From Pseudomonadales bacterium (lineage in GTDB: Bacteria; Pseudomonadota; Gammaproteobacteria; Pseudomonadales; Azotimanducaceae): a stretch of DNA of 32,794 nucleotides. Every line of letters begins with the position of its first letter. Positions within the stretch are counted from its first letter, which is position 1. The notes under the pieces are model-generated. The model worked only from the letters and a program-made list of their open reading frames with translations. It was not told the DNA's origin and ran no database searches. The stretch covers positions 1 through 32,794 of the forward strand of contig JADHNT010000020.1 of NCBI GenBank assembly GCA_016779385.1, in the 5' to 3' direction. Both the position numbers and the translations under genes were made by a program. Of the stretch, positions 19,897-30,276 are shown one piece after another.

Positions 19897-21261
19897 ATGG
19901 GCGACACCATTGCGGCGATTGCTACCGCGCCGGGTCTCGGTGGCATCGGCGTTATTCGTCTATCGGGACCGGAGGCCCTGGCGGTGGGTCTTAAGCTGAG
20001 TGGCCGGCGTACCCTGACGCCCCGCTATGCTCACTACGCGCGCCTGCACGATGGCGCCGGGGAAACGCTCGACGAAGGCCTCGTGATCTACTTTCCCGGG
20101 CCCCATTCCTTCACGGGAGAGGACGTCGTTGAGCTTCAGGGCCATGGCGGCCCGGTGGTGCTCGCCGCCTTGCTTGAGCGTTGCCTTGAGATCGGGGCCC
20201 GGCAAGCGAATCCCGGGGAGTTTACGCAGCGCGCCTTCCTGAATGATCGGATGGACCTCCTCCAAGCTGAAGCGGTGGCTGACCTCATTTCCGCGCGGTC
20301 CCTTGGGGCCCATCGGGCCGCCCTTCGATCCCTATCGGGCGCGTTCTCAACCGCCGTCCATGCTTTGGAAGCCCAGCTGAGTTCGCTCCGCGTGTGGGTA
20401 GAAGCCGCCCTCGATTTCCCGGACGAAGACCTCGACCTTCTGGCGGATCCCGCGGTGGCGGAACGGCTAGGGACCCTCGAGTCTGATCTTTCCGCGCTCC
20501 TTGCGCGAAGCCAAAGCGGCCGCGTGTTGAACGAGGGGGTTCGGGCCGTACTGCTTGGGGAGCCAAATGTAGGTAAGTCTTCACTTATGAATCGCCTTAC
20601 GCAACATGAGACCTCCATTGTCACCGATCGCCCGGGAACGACGCGGGACATTGTTCGGGAACAAGTGCTCATCGACGGGATTCCCCTGCTTCTACTGGAC
20701 ACCGCGGGGCTCCGGGATAACGCTGATGTGGTCGAAGCGGAGGGGATCCGCCGGGCCCAAGCGGCCGCGGGGGAAGCAGAGCTTCTGCTGTATGTCAGTG
20801 ACTTCCGGGATTCGACCCTCGCTCCCCTCACACGCGCAGCGTTAGAGACGCGGCTGGGCCGGGTTCTGCCCCCTTTGGTGCTCCATTTGCGTAACAAAAG
20901 TGATCTCGCTATCGAGGCGCTCCAGTCTTCCGCCGCTGAAGACGACGGGACCTTACCCACCGTGGTGGTCAGTGCGCGCACCGGCGAAGGGCTTGAAGCC
21001 CTAAAGGCGGCCCTGAAGGCGGCCTTGGGGGCACAAGCACCGGAGAGCAGTTTCTCGGCGCGCAGCCGACACATCGCTCTGCTTGAAACGGTCAAAGAGC
21101 GCCTTGCCGAGGCCCGAAGCATCCTCGATACCTTCCCCAGCGCGGATCTCGTAGCCGATCAGCTGCGGCGGGCTCATGACGCCCTCGGGGAGATGACGGG
21201 GGAAGTGACCCCGGATGATTTGCTTGGGCGGATTTTTTCCACCTTCTGCATCGGGAAATAG
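19897..21261 (+). CDS. mnmE: tRNA modification GTPase MnmE
   Basis: MnmE acts with MnmG to add the carboxymethylaminomethyl group at wobble U34 of certain tRNAs. It has 454 residues, the same as E. coli. The N-terminal folate-binding domain begins DTIAAIATAPGLGGIGVIR. The G domain has GEPNVGKSS (221-229), DRPGTTRD, DTAGLRD and NKSD. The C-terminus ends in the conserved CIGK with Cys451. The start is ATG 19897, 6 bp after yidC. Its partner mnmG is not adjacent: two other genes lie between them. Confidence 0.97.
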   Translation: MGDTIAAIATAPGLGGIGVIRLSGPEALAVGLKLSGRRTLTPRYAHYARLHDGAGETLDEGLVIYFPGPHSFTGEDVVELQGHGGPVVLAALLERCLEIGARQANPGEFTQRAFLNDRMDLLQAEAVADLISARSLGAHRAALRSLSGAFSTAVHALEAQLSSLRVWVEAALDFPDEDLDLLADPAVAERLGTLESDLSALLARSQSGRVLNEGVRAVLLGEPNVGKSSLMNRLTQHETSIVTDRPGTTRDIVREQVLIDGIPLLLLDTAGLRDNADVVEAEGIRRAQAAAGEAELLLYVSDFRDSTLAPLTRAALETRLGRVLPPLVLHLRNKSDLAIEALQSSAAEDDGTLPTVVVSARTGEGLEALKAALKAALGAQAPESSFSARSRHIALLETVKERLAEARSILDTFPSADLVADQLRRAHDALGEMTGEVTPDDLLGRIFSTFCIGK

Positions 21262-21266
21262 GGGCA

Positions 21267-22031
21267 ATGGACGCGGACGTCTTTCGACATAACCAAGACG
21301 CCTGGAATCGAGAAGCGCGGGCTGGAGAGCGCTGGTCGACCCCGGTGACCGAAGCGGCCTTGAAGGTTGCCCGGGCCGGGCATCCGGAGATTTTTTTAAC
21401 CCCTAACCGACCCGTCCCCGCACCATGGCTGGATTCCCTCGCCGGGTCCCGGGTGCTGGCCCTCGCCTCCGGTGGCGGACAGCAAGCTCCCCTGCTTGCC
21501 GCCGCAGGCGCTGAGGTTTGGAGTTTGGACGCCTCCCTCGAGCAGCTTCGTCTAGATCAGGCGACCGCGGCCCACGCGGGCCATCGCGTGCGCTGCGTGG
21601 TTGGGGATATGGCTGATCTTGGCGCCTTTCCTTCGGATCTCTTTGATTGGGTCGTTAACCCCGTCAGCACGGTCTTCGTTCCCGAAGTGCGCCCAGTTTG
21701 GAGCGAAGTGGGTCGGGTGCTCAAACCGGGCGGGCGCTTTTTGACCGGCGTAATGAATCCCGCCTTTTTCCTCTTCGATCACGAACCCTTGGCGCCGGAG
21801 CAGCGCCCCGAGGTTCGCTACGCCCTACCCACTAACGACCTCTCAGAAGGGGCCGATGTCAGTGCCCGGGCCATCGAATTCAGCCATAGCCTCACGGATC
21901 TGATTGCTGGTCAGCTTGAGGCGGGTCTGGCCCTGGAGGGGTTTTTTGAGGACGACTGGGACGATGACGCCAGTCCCCTGAATCGGTACTTTCCCATCTA
22001 CTTGGCAATGCATAGCCGCAAGCGGGGCTAG
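21267..22031 (+). CDS. Class I SAM-dependent methyltransferase, substrate unknown
   Basis: This is a 254-residue protein with a class I methyltransferase fold. Motif I is VLALASGGGQQAPLLAAAGA (about residues 53-72), followed by the acidic LDAS at the end of strand 2, and later VGDMADLGAFP and GRVLKPGGRFL. The N-terminus (HNQDAWNREA) resembles small-molecule methyltransferases of the UbiE/YxbB type. The substrate cannot be identified. AGGGGC lies before the ATG. It is 5 bp after mnmE and 24 bp before the amidohydrolase, so it is likely in the same operon. Confidence 0.85.
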   Translation: MDADVFRHNQDAWNREARAGERWSTPVTEAALKVARAGHPEIFLTPNRPVPAPWLDSLAGSRVLALASGGGQQAPLLAAAGAEVWSLDASLEQLRLDQATAAHAGHRVRCVVGDMADLGAFPSDLFDWVVNPVSTVFVPEVRPVWSEVGRVLKPGGRFLTGVMNPAFFLFDHEPLAPEQRPEVRYALPTNDLSEGADVSARAIEFSHSLTDLIAGQLEAGLALEGFFEDDWDDDASPLNRYFPIYLAMHSRKRG

Positions 22032-22055
22032 GGGCCCCAGGGGGAGGGGAGAACC

Positions 22056-23084
22056 ATGGAAAAACGGCTACCGGGCACGGCGGAACATGAAGCGTGGCTT
22101 CGAGAGGTTTCGGAACCGATCATCGACCCCGATCTGCCCATCTGCGACCCGCACCACCACCTGTGGGATAGAAACGGCTATCGCTATCTGCTCCATGAGC
22201 TCCTGTCAGATCTTCAGACAGGCCACCGGATCGTCAGTACGGTCCACATAGAGTGCGCAAGCATGTACCGATCCCGGGGACCGGAGGCTCTGCGCCCCGT
22301 AGGGGAAACGGAGTTCGTCAATGGCATTGCGGCCATGAGCGCCAGTGGCGAATTCGGCGAAACGGAGGTCGCGGCGGGGATCGTAGGTTTTGCCGATCTT
22401 TGCCTCGGAGAGGGGGTGGGTGCGGTGCTTGATGCCCACTTGGCAGCGTCGTCGCGCTTCCGGGGCATTCGCCACGCAGCGAGTTTTGATCCGAGCCCCG
22501 AGGTTCGCAATGCCCATACCAACCCGCCCCCGGGACTCTATGGCCGCGAGGACTTTCGCGCAGGCTTTCGACAGCTCGCCCCCCGAGGCCTGTCCTTCGA
22601 GGCTTGGCAATATCACCACCAGCTTCCTGAAGTGACCGCGCTGGCGCGGGCCTTCCCCGACACCACCATCATCCTCAATCACTTCAGCGGGCCCCTAGGT
22701 ATCGGACCCTACGCGGGGCAGCGCGAGACCATCTTTGCGCAGTGGCGAAGGGACCTCGCGGAGCTGGCAAGCTGTCCGAATGTGGTGGCCAAGCTCGGAG
22801 GGCTTGTCATGCCTATCAACGGCTTTGGCTTTCATTACGCGGACCTGCCCCCCACCTCTGATGAAATCCTTGCGGCCACCGAACCTTTTTATCGGGAGGC
22901 GCTGGCCTGCTTTGGCGCCGAGCGCTGCATGTTTGAATCAAATTTTCCCGTGGATAAGGCCAGCGTGTCCTACCCCGTGCTCTGGAACGCCTTTAAAAAG
23001 CTGGTGGCCGATGGGTCCAAAGCGGAGCGGGCGGCCCTCTTCCACGATACGGCGGTGCGTTGCTATCGCCTCGGTGCGCCCTGA
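22056..23084 (+). CDS. Amidohydrolase family protein (COG3618, TIM-barrel metal-dependent hydrolase)
   Basis: This is a predicted metal-dependent hydrolase of the amidohydrolase-2 family, related to 2-pyrone-4,6-dicarboxylate lactonase and L-fuconolactonase. The metal-binding HxH is in DPHHHLWD (His33 and His35). Further family motifs are HIECASMY, FRGIRHA, ILNHFSGPLG and, near the C-terminus, MFESNFPVDK, whose Asp is the expected catalytic or metal residue. It has 342 residues. The ATG is preceded by a strong GGGGAGGGGAG. It probably hydrolyses a lactone or cyclic ester, but the substrate is unknown. It sits between mnmE and mnmG, and a 90-bp gap with a possible weak -10 (TATACT, 23139-23144) precedes mnmG. 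Confidence 0.88.
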   Translation: MEKRLPGTAEHEAWLREVSEPIIDPDLPICDPHHHLWDRNGYRYLLHELLSDLQTGHRIVSTVHIECASMYRSRGPEALRPVGETEFVNGIAAMSASGEFGETEVAAGIVGFADLCLGEGVGAVLDAHLAASSRFRGIRHAASFDPSPEVRNAHTNPPPGLYGREDFRAGFRQLAPRGLSFEAWQYHHQLPEVTALARAFPDTTIILNHFSGPLGIGPYAGQRETIFAQWRRDLAELASCPNVVAKLGGLVMPINGFGFHYADLPPTSDEILAATEPFYREALACFGAERCMFESNFPVDKASVSYPVLWNAFKKLVADGSKAERAALFHDTAVRCYRLGAP

Positions 23085-23174
23085 GCGGCGCCCGGGAAGG
23101 CGGTAAGGGGGCCCCTATGGCGATCGCAGAGCCTTCTTTATACTTCCGCGCCCCAAACCCCGGAGGGCAGGCAG

Positions 23175-25058
23175 GTGGACTTCGAGAAACGCTATGACGT
23201 GATCGTCATCGGTGGTGGCCATGCAGGGACGGAAGCGGCCCTGGCAGCCGCGCGCCTGGGGGCGGACACCTTACTGCTGACGCAAAGCATCGAAACTATT
23301 GGTCAAATGTCCTGCAACCCGGCCATCGGCGGCATCGGAAAAACCCACCTGGTTCGGGAAATCGACGCCCTGGGGGGTGTAATGGCCCTGGCCGGGGATC
23401 GGGCGGGCATTCAGTTTCGCACTTTGAACGCGCGCAAGGGCCCCGCGGTGAGGGCCACCCGGGCTCAGGCCGATCGCGCGCTTTACCGGGCTGCCATACG
23501 GGAATTCGTTGAGAATCAGCCCGGCCTCTCTCTCTTCCAGCAAAATGTGGTGGATTTAGTCGTAGAAGGGGATCGGGTTACGGGGGTGGTCACGCAATTA
23601 GGGCTGACGTTCCGGGCGGCTACCGTCGTGCTCACCACGGGGACTTTTCTTGGCGGGAAAATTCACGTCGGAGAAGCGCAGCACGAAGGGGGTCGGGCCG
23701 GGGATGCGCCGGCGAATGCGCTGGCCCAGCGTCTTCGGGCCCTCCCTTTTCGCGTGGGGCGGTTGAAGACCGGAACGCCGCCGCGGATCGATGGGCGTAC
23801 CGTCGATTTCTCCGTGATGACGCCCCAACCTGGGGATGAGCCTCGGCCGACGCTCTCCTTCCGCAGCGACCGGAGTGTGCATCCGCGCCAGGTCCACTGC
23901 TGGATTACGCGCACGAACGAAGCCACTCACGCTTTGATCCGCAGCGGGCTCGATCGCTCCCCCATGTATGCGGGACGGATTGAAGGCGTGGGGCCGCGTT
24001 ATTGCCCCTCCGTGGAAGACAAGGTGGTGCGCTTTGAAGACAAGGACTCGCACCAGATCTTCGTGGAGCCCGAAGGGCTGAGCACCCACGAGCTTTATCC
24101 CAACGGGATCTCTACCAGCCTACCCTTCGAGCTTCAGCAGGCCTTCTTGCGTACCATCCCTGGCTTTGAAAAGGCACATATCACGCGCCCGGGCTACGCC
24201 ATTGAGTACGATTTCTTTGATCCCCGGGATCTTAAGCCCACCCTTGAGACTCATTGCGTCGAAGGCCTTTATTTCGCTGGGCAGATCAACGGCACCACGG
24301 GCTACGAGGAGGCTGCGGCTCAGGGCCTTCTGGCGGGAACAAACGCCGCGCTGCAGGTGAAGGGAGCCGCGCCCCTGCTTCCGGAGCGGGACGAAGCCTA
24401 CCTCGGGGTGCTGGTTGATGATCTGGTCCGCCTGGGCACCCAGGAGCCCTATCGCATGTTCACCAGCCGCGCGGAATACCGCCTGCTGCTCCGCCAGGAC
24501 AACGCTGATCTTCGTCTCACCCCCAAGGGTCGAGCCCTGGGCCTTGTAGGCGATGAACAGTGGGCCGCCTTTGAAGCAAAGCGTCGCACCGTGGACGACA
24601 CCATCGAAAAACTTCAGCGCGCCCCCCTGGTGCCCGGGAGCCCCTTGGCGAAGGCTTTGGAGGCCCGGTGCCAGGTGGCCTTTGATAAGGAAGGCACCCT
24701 CGCTCAGGCGCTTCGGCGCCCAGAAGTGCAGTGGGAGGATGTGGAAGCGGCCCTCGGCTGGGCGCCTCTCGGGGAGGCAGAGGCCGAGCAGGTGGCGGTG
24801 CAGATCAAATATGACGGCTATATTGCTCGCCAGCGCGCCGAGGTGGAGCGGCTTAAGGGCCAGGGTGCGACGGCCCTCCCCCACGACCTTGACTACACCG
24901 CCGTCGCGGGCCTTTCCCATGAGGTTTGCCAAAAGTTAAGCAGTGCGCGCCCTGATAGCCTTGAACGGGCAGCCCGCATTCCCGGTGTCACCCCGGCGGC
25001 GGTGGCGCAGTTGGCGATCCACCTGAAGAAGCAAAGCCTTCGGTCCGCCGCGTGCTAG
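23175..25058 (+). CDS. mnmG: tRNA uridine-5-carboxymethylaminomethyl(34) synthesis enzyme MnmG
   Basis: MnmG (GidA) is the FAD-dependent partner of MnmE in wobble-uridine modification. It has 627 residues (E. coli 629). The FAD-binding Rossmann motif GGGHAGTE is at 13-20, and [19 protein letters not shown] follows. [12 protein letters not shown], the insertion with [11 protein letters not shown], and [15 protein letters not shown] near residue 380 are typical. The start is GTG at 23175, with GGAGGG nine bases before it. Its stop overlaps the GTG of rsmG by 7 bp. Confidence 0.97.
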   Translation: MDFEKRYDVIVIGGGHAGTEAALAAARLGADTLLLTQSIETIGQMSCNPAIGGIGKTHLVREIDALGGVMALAGDRAGIQFRTLNARKGPAVRATRAQADRALYRAAIREFVENQPGLSLFQQNVVDLVVEGDRVTGVVTQLGLTFRAATVVLTTGTFLGGKIHVGEAQHEGGRAGDAPANALAQRLRALPFRVGRLKTGTPPRIDGRTVDFSVMTPQPGDEPRPTLSFRSDRSVHPRQVHCWITRTNEATHALIRSGLDRSPMYAGRIEGVGPRYCPSVEDKVVRFEDKDSHQIFVEPEGLSTHELYPNGISTSLPFELQQAFLRTIPGFEKAHITRPGYAIEYDFFDPRDLKPTLETHCVEGLYFAGQINGTTGYEEAAAQGLLAGTNAALQVKGAAPLLPERDEAYLGVLVDDLVRLGTQEPYRMFTSRAEYRLLLRQDNADLRLTPKGRALGLVGDEQWAAFEAKRRTVDDTIEKLQRAPLVPGSPLAKALEARCQVAFDKEGTLAQALRRPEVQWEDVEAALGWAPLGEAEAEQVAVQIKYDGYIARQRAEVERLKGQGATALPHDLDYTAVAGLSHEVCQKLSSARPDSLERAARIPGVTPAAVAQLAIHLKKQSLRSAAC

Positions 25059-25702
25059 CGGCCGAAGGGGCGCTGAAGGCCCGCCTGGAAGCGGGGCTAG
25101 CAGAGCTTGCGGTTTCCCATGATGGCCGTGCCATCGATCGCCTTTGGCAATGGCTTACGCTCCATGAGCGCTGGTCCCGGGCCTTCAACCTTACGGGATC
25201 GCAGGACGCGGAAACCCTCGTAGAAGGCCACCTTCTCGACTGTGCAGCGGTGCTGCCGGCCTTGACCGAACCCGGCGTGCTCTATGACGTCGGTACGGGC
25301 GCAGGCCTACCGGGACTCATTTTGGCCGCCCTAGCCCCGGAGCGCCCCTTTGTGCTGGTGGAATCGCTGGGGAAGCGCGTGCGCTTTCTTGAGCAGGCCA
25401 TCGCCACCCTCGCCCTCCCCCAGGTGACTGTTCTCGAACAGCGGGCTGAACAGGTTGCCTTTGCCGCGGGGGCGGCGGGCATTCTGGTCCGGGCCGTCGC
25501 CCCCTTGGAGCGGCTTTGCGCGCTCCTCCAAGCGCCCCTTGCGGCGGGAGGTCGGCTTCTGGCCATGAAGGGCGCTCAATGGGAGCAGGAATGGGCACCC
25601 CTCGACGACCGCTTCACGCTGGAAGCGCGCTATGCTTATCAGGTGCCCATCTATGATCACGAGCGGGTGCTCCTCAAGGTTCGATCCAAGGACGCAGCAT
25701 GA
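25052..25702 (+). CDS. rsmG: 16S rRNA (guanine-527-N7)-methyltransferase RsmG
   Basis: RsmG methylates G527 in the 530 loop of 16S rRNA, and its loss gives low-level streptomycin resistance in other bacteria. It has 216 residues (E. coli 207). The SAM motif [15 protein letters not shown] is clear, followed by [14 protein letters not shown], and FNLTG lies in the N-terminal part. The start is GTG at 25052, overlapping the mnmG stop by 7 bp; the stop overlaps parA as ATGA. The standard mnmG-rsmG-parA-parB order is kept. Confidence 0.95.
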   Translation: MLAAEGALKARLEAGLAELAVSHDGRAIDRLWQWLTLHERWSRAFNLTGSQDAETLVEGHLLDCAAVLPALTEPGVLYDVGTGAGLPGLILAALAPERPFVLVESLGKRVRFLEQAIATLALPQVTVLEQRAEQVAFAAGAAGILVRAVAPLERLCALLQAPLAAGGRLLAMKGAQWEQEWAPLDDRFTLEARYAYQVPIYDHERVLLKVRSKDAA

Positions 25703-26493
25703 CGGGCCAGATCGTCGCCATTACGAATCAAAAAGGGGGGGTGGGGAAAACCACCACCAGCATCAATCTAGCCGCCGCCCTGGCAGGGCTTGGGGACCGG
25801 GTGCTGCTGGTTGACCTAGACCCTCAGGGCAATGCCACCACGGGTTCGGGGGTGGAAAAGCGCGCCCTTGAGTACACCCTTTGTGATGGGCTGTTGGATC
25901 CCGAGCTGTCCTTTGAGGCCATTGTCCAGTCGACCCAAGGGAGGTACGACCTCCTTCCGGCCAACGGGGACTTGGTGGCGGCGGAGGTGGGCCTACTTGA
26001 GCGCGGGGGCCGGGAGCAGCAGTTGAAGCGAGTGCTACAAAGCGCTCCCGAGCCCTACCGGTGGGTGATTATTGACTGCCCGCCGGCGCTCTCCCTTCTG
26101 ACCGTCAACGCCCTTGTGGCGTCCACGGGTGTGCTGATTCCCATGCAGTGCGAGTTCTATGCCCTTGAGGGGCTTTCCGCCCTCCTCGAAACCCTGGAGG
26201 GGGTTCGGGGACACAGCAATCCATCGTTAGAAATTTTGGGCCTACTTCGCACCATGTACGACCCCCGAAATGGCCTCACTCAGGATGTTTCCCGGCAACT
26301 GTTGACCCACTTCGGCGACCGCGTGTTCCGGACGGTGATTCCGAGGAATATTCGCCTAGCGGAGGCCCCGAGCCACGGTCTCCCCGCGGTGGCCTATGAC
26401 CGCCTCTCCCGAGGGGCAGTGGCCTACGAGGCCCTGGCTCAGGAGCTTCGCCGCCGCCAATCTCGCCCAGCTGAGGAGCCTGCCCACCCATGA
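25699..26493 (+). CDS. parA: Chromosome partitioning ATPase ParA (Soj)
   Basis: ParA is a deviant Walker-type ATPase that binds the nucleoid and drives segregation of the ParB-parS complex. The deviant Walker A KGGVGKTT is at residues 12-19, preceded by AITNQ; DLDPQGNATTG follows, and Walker B is VIIDCPPAL. It has 264 residues and lacks the N-terminal DNA-binding extension of plasmid type Ia ParA, so it is chromosomal type. AAGGA precedes the ATG. It overlaps both rsmG and parB by 4 bp (ATGA each time). Confidence 0.97.
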   Translation: MTGQIVAITNQKGGVGKTTTSINLAAALAGLGDRVLLVDLDPQGNATTGSGVEKRALEYTLCDGLLDPELSFEAIVQSTQGRYDLLPANGDLVAAEVGLLERGGREQQLKRVLQSAPEPYRWVIIDCPPALSLLTVNALVASTGVLIPMQCEFYALEGLSALLETLEGVRGHSNPSLEILGLLRTMYDPRNGLTQDVSRQLLTHFGDRVFRTVIPRNIRLAEAPSHGLPAVAYDRLSRGAVAYEALAQELRRRQSRPAEEPAHP

Positions 26494-27401
26494 GCACAAA
26501 GAAACGGGGCCTTGGCCGGGGCCTAGAATCCTTGCTCGGCGCGGCGCCGGCGCCGGTCAGGCCGACGCCGGAAGCCCCCTCAGCGGCAAATCCCGAGCCC
26601 AAGGAGGCCCCTGCGGCGGACGGCGCGGTGCTTCGAGCGCTACCCATCGAACAGCTCGAGCGAGGCGCCTTCCAACCTCGGCAGCACTTTGATGAAGAGG
26701 CCCTTGAAGAGCTCGCCGCCTCCATCCGCAGCCAAGGCCTCATGCAGCCCCTGGTGGTTCGCCCCCTGGGCGATCAACGCTTTGAGATTATTGCCGGGGA
26801 GCGGCGCTGGCGGGCAGCGCAGCGCGCGGGTCTCGATCGGGTCCCGGCCCTGGTGCGGTCCTTGGACGATCAGAGTGCCCTGGCCCTAGCGCTGATTGAA
26901 AACGTTCAGCGGGAGGATCTAACCCCTCTGGAAGAGGCCGCCGCTCTTGAGCGCCTTATGGCCACCTTTTCCCTTACCCAGAGCCAGGCGGCGGAAGCTG
27001 TGGGTAAGCAGCGGGCCACGGTCGCCAATCTCCTCCGGTTGCTTCGCCTTGGCAGCGAGGCACGGCGCCTCCTCGAGCGGGGCGATCTGACCATGGGGCA
27101 CGCTCGGGCCTTGCTCGCCCTAGACGATCCCCGGCAAGGAACCCTCGCCCGGGAAGCTGTGCAGCGGGGCTGGACCGTTCGAGAGATGGAGCGCCAGGTG
27201 CAGCGGGCCCTCGAGCCGCCAAAGGAGGAGACGGCCAGCGAAGTGACTGAGGCTTCCCGGGAAACGCGCCACCTGGAGCGGTCCCTTTCGGAGCGGCTCG
27301 GAGCCCCGGTGCGCATTGAGCACGGGAGGAAGGGCGGCCGTATCGTGATTCGCTACGGTTCCCTTGATGAGCTCGATGGTGTCCTCGCCCACCTGCGGTG
27401 A
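26490..27401 (+). CDS. parB: Chromosome partitioning protein ParB (Spo0J)
   Basis: ParB is a CTP-dependent DNA clamp that loads at parS and spreads. It has 303 residues. The N-terminal GRGLESLLG segment, which touches ParA, is followed by a variable Ala/Pro linker. The CTP-binding domain has PRQHF and the GERRWRA arginine patch, then ENVQREDLTPLEEA. The helix-turn-helix SQAAEAVGKQRATVANLLRL reads parS, and the C-terminal dimer domain runs about 255-303. Two matching parS sites lie in recF about 13 kb away. The start ATG overlaps parA. Confidence 0.97.
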   Translation: MSTKKRGLGRGLESLLGAAPAPVRPTPEAPSAANPEPKEAPAADGAVLRALPIEQLERGAFQPRQHFDEEALEELAASIRSQGLMQPLVVRPLGDQRFEIIAGERRWRAAQRAGLDRVPALVRSLDDQSALALALIENVQREDLTPLEEAAALERLMATFSLTQSQAAEAVGKQRATVANLLRLLRLGSEARRLLERGDLTMGHARALLALDDPRQGTLAREAVQRGWTVREMERQVQRALEPPKEETASEVTEASRETRHLERSLSERLGAPVRIEHGRKGGRIVIRYGSLDELDGVLAHLR

Positions 27402-27430
27402 TGCTTGACCTAAAAGGAGGCGCTGGGGCG

Positions 27431-27448
27431 CCTTGCCCCGGGGCAAGG
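27431..27448. repeat. 18-bp perfect palindrome in the atp promoter
   Basis: CCTTGCCCCGGGGCAAGG is self-complementary over all 18 bases. It includes the whole -35 (TTGCCC) and the first ten bases of the spacer of the atp promoter, so it could be an operator. A smaller inverted repeat (AGGCGC/GCGCCT, 27418-27433) overlaps its left edge. No T tract follows, so it does not look like a parB terminator. Confidence 0.65.
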
Positions 27449-27461
27449 GTGTGCCTATAAT
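27433..27461 (+). promoter_or_regulatory. Sigma70 promoter of the atp operon
   Basis: A perfect -10 TATAAT (27456-27461) is 17 bp from TTGCCC (27433-27438; four of six match the -35 consensus). The transcript should start near 27468, leaving about 100 nt of leader before atpI. Confidence 0.8.
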
Positions 27462-27553
27462 TCGCGCGCTTTTCCCTTGGGGTCATGGAGACAAGCGCCG
27501 CTGGCGAGGCCAAATAGGCCCGCAGGTGTAGGCGTCGAAGATGACCCTGAGGC

Positions 27554-27558
27554 GGAGG
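27554..27558 (+). promoter_or_regulatory. Shine-Dalgarno that fixes the atpI start
   Basis: GGAGG eight bases before GTG 27567. The alternative TTG at 27477 has no such site. Confidence 0.7.
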
Positions 27559-27566
27559 AAGTCGTC

Positions 27567-29173
<1,607 letters not shown>

Positions 29174-29183
29174 CTACGCCCTC

Positions 29184-29202
29184 GGCCGCTTACGAAGCGG
29201 CC
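29184..29202 (+). repeat. Stable stem-loop between atpE and atpF
   Basis: GGCCGCTT (29184-29191) and AAGCGGCC (29195-29202) pair over 8 bp around ACG. It begins 10 nt after the atpE stop codon. No T tract follows, so it is not a typical terminator; it may be a block to 3' exonucleases or a processing site. Confidence 0.75.
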
Positions 29203-29232
29203 TCGCAAACGCGCAGCGGAGGACAACGCGAC

Positions 29233-29703
29233 ATGAGCATTACCCTCACACTCATCGGTCAGTCGATCGCCTTTTTCGTCTTCGTGTGGATTTGCATGAA
29301 GGCCATCTGGCCGCCGATCACCGAAGCCATGGCTGCCCGGCAGAAGCAGATTGCTGACGGCCTCGCCGCCGCCGAGCGAGCCTCCTTAGATCTCGAACTG
29401 GCACAGAAGCGCGCCACGGACGAGCTCAAGGACGCCAAGGCGGAAGCTGCTGCCCTGGTCGAGGAAGCTCGCCAGCGCGCTGCGCAAATGGTTGACGAAG
29501 CGAAGGAAGACGCTCGGGCGGAAGGAGCAAAGCTCCTTGAAGCCGCACGGGCCGACATCGAGCGCGAAGTGAACCGGGCCCGGGAAACGCTCCGCAAGGA
29601 CGTCGCCGTCCTCGCCGTAGCGGGTGCGGAAAAAGTCCTCGGGCAGGCCGTCGATGCGGGGGCCCACGCGGCGCTTCTCGACGACCTCGCCAAGCAGCTT
29701 TAA
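29233..29703 (+). CDS. atpF: ATP synthase Fo subunit b
   Basis: Subunit b is the dimeric peripheral stalk linking Fo to F1. It has 156 residues, the same as E. coli. An N-terminal membrane helix (about 5-25) is followed by a long charged coiled coil rich in Ala, Glu, Lys and Arg to the end. GGAGG (29218-29222) lies ten bases before ATG 29233. The TAA is followed by atpH after 15 bp. Confidence 0.96.
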   Translation: MSITLTLIGQSIAFFVFVWICMKAIWPPITEAMAARQKQIADGLAAAERASLDLELAQKRATDELKDAKAEAAALVEEARQRAAQMVDEAKEDARAEGAKLLEAARADIEREVNRARETLRKDVAVLAVAGAEKVLGQAVDAGAHAALLDDLAKQL

Positions 29704-29718
29704 GGCACGGAGGCCGGC

Positions 29719-30255
29719 ATGGCAGAGCTTGCAACCCTTGCACGCCCCTACGCCCGAGCGGTTTTCGCCGTGGCCCAGGACAGCGGTGCCCTAGATGCCT
29801 TCGGCCAGGGGCTCACGCTCTTGGGCGCAGCGGCTTCAGCGCCCGAGGTGGCGGCCATGCTTGCGGCCCCTCGCCCGGGCCCTGCGGTGAAGGCTCAGGA
29901 GCTCGCAGCCTTTCTACCGGAAGGCGCCCCTGAAGGGCTTTGGGCCCTGCTAACGGTACTGGCGGAAAACAAGCGCCTGGCGCTTCTGCCGGAGATCGCG
30001 ACGCAATACGCCGTGGCTCGCGATGCTCTAGAGCAGAGCCTCGACGTTGAGGTGGTGCTGGCTCAGCCCGCTGACGATGGGGCTCTTGAGGCCCTGAAGG
30101 CCGCGCTAAAGGCCCGTTTCAAGAAAGACATCGTGCTGACCCATCGCATCGACCCCGCCCTTCTAGGCGGTGCCGTGATTCGCGCGGGTGACACGCTCAT
30201 TGATGGTTCCGTACGCGGCCGCCTCGGCCGCTTGGCCGACGCCCTACGCGTCTAA
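29719..30255 (+). CDS. atpH: ATP synthase F1 subunit delta
   Basis: Subunit delta joins the peripheral stalk to the top of F1. It has 178 residues (E. coli 177). The N-terminal helical domain begins [16 protein letters not shown], and the C-terminal part ends with the family signature [22 protein letters not shown] (split: [11 protein letters not shown], then [10 protein letters not shown]). It begins at ATG 29719, 15 bp after atpF, and is followed by a 47-bp gap holding a small hairpin. Confidence 0.96.
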   Translation: MAELATLARPYARAVFAVAQDSGALDAFGQGLTLLGAAASAPEVAAMLAAPRPGPAVKAQELAAFLPEGAPEGLWALLTVLAENKRLALLPEIATQYAVARDALEQSLDVEVVLAQPADDGALEALKAALKARFKKDIVLTHRIDPALLGGAVIRAGDTLIDGSVRGRLGRLADALRV

Positions 30256-30261
30256 CCGAGG

Positions 30262-30276
30262 TCCGGGGCCCCCGGA
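30262..30276 (+). repeat. Hairpin between atpH and atpA
   Basis: TCCGGG (30262-30267) pairs with CCCGGA (30271-30276) around GCC. It is short but GC-rich and lies 7 nt after the atpH stop and 27 nt before atpA. Without a T tract it is not a terminator. Confidence 0.5.

Noticed and set aside
20136-21122. A 328-codon minus-strand frame opposite mnmE
   Set aside because: The translation is Ser/Arg-rich low complexity and mnmE is complete on the plus strand.
23116-23144. A promoter before mnmG (TATACT at 23139-23144)
   Set aside because: The -10 is good but the hexamer 17 bp upstream (TATGGC) does not resemble a -35; left as a possibility only.
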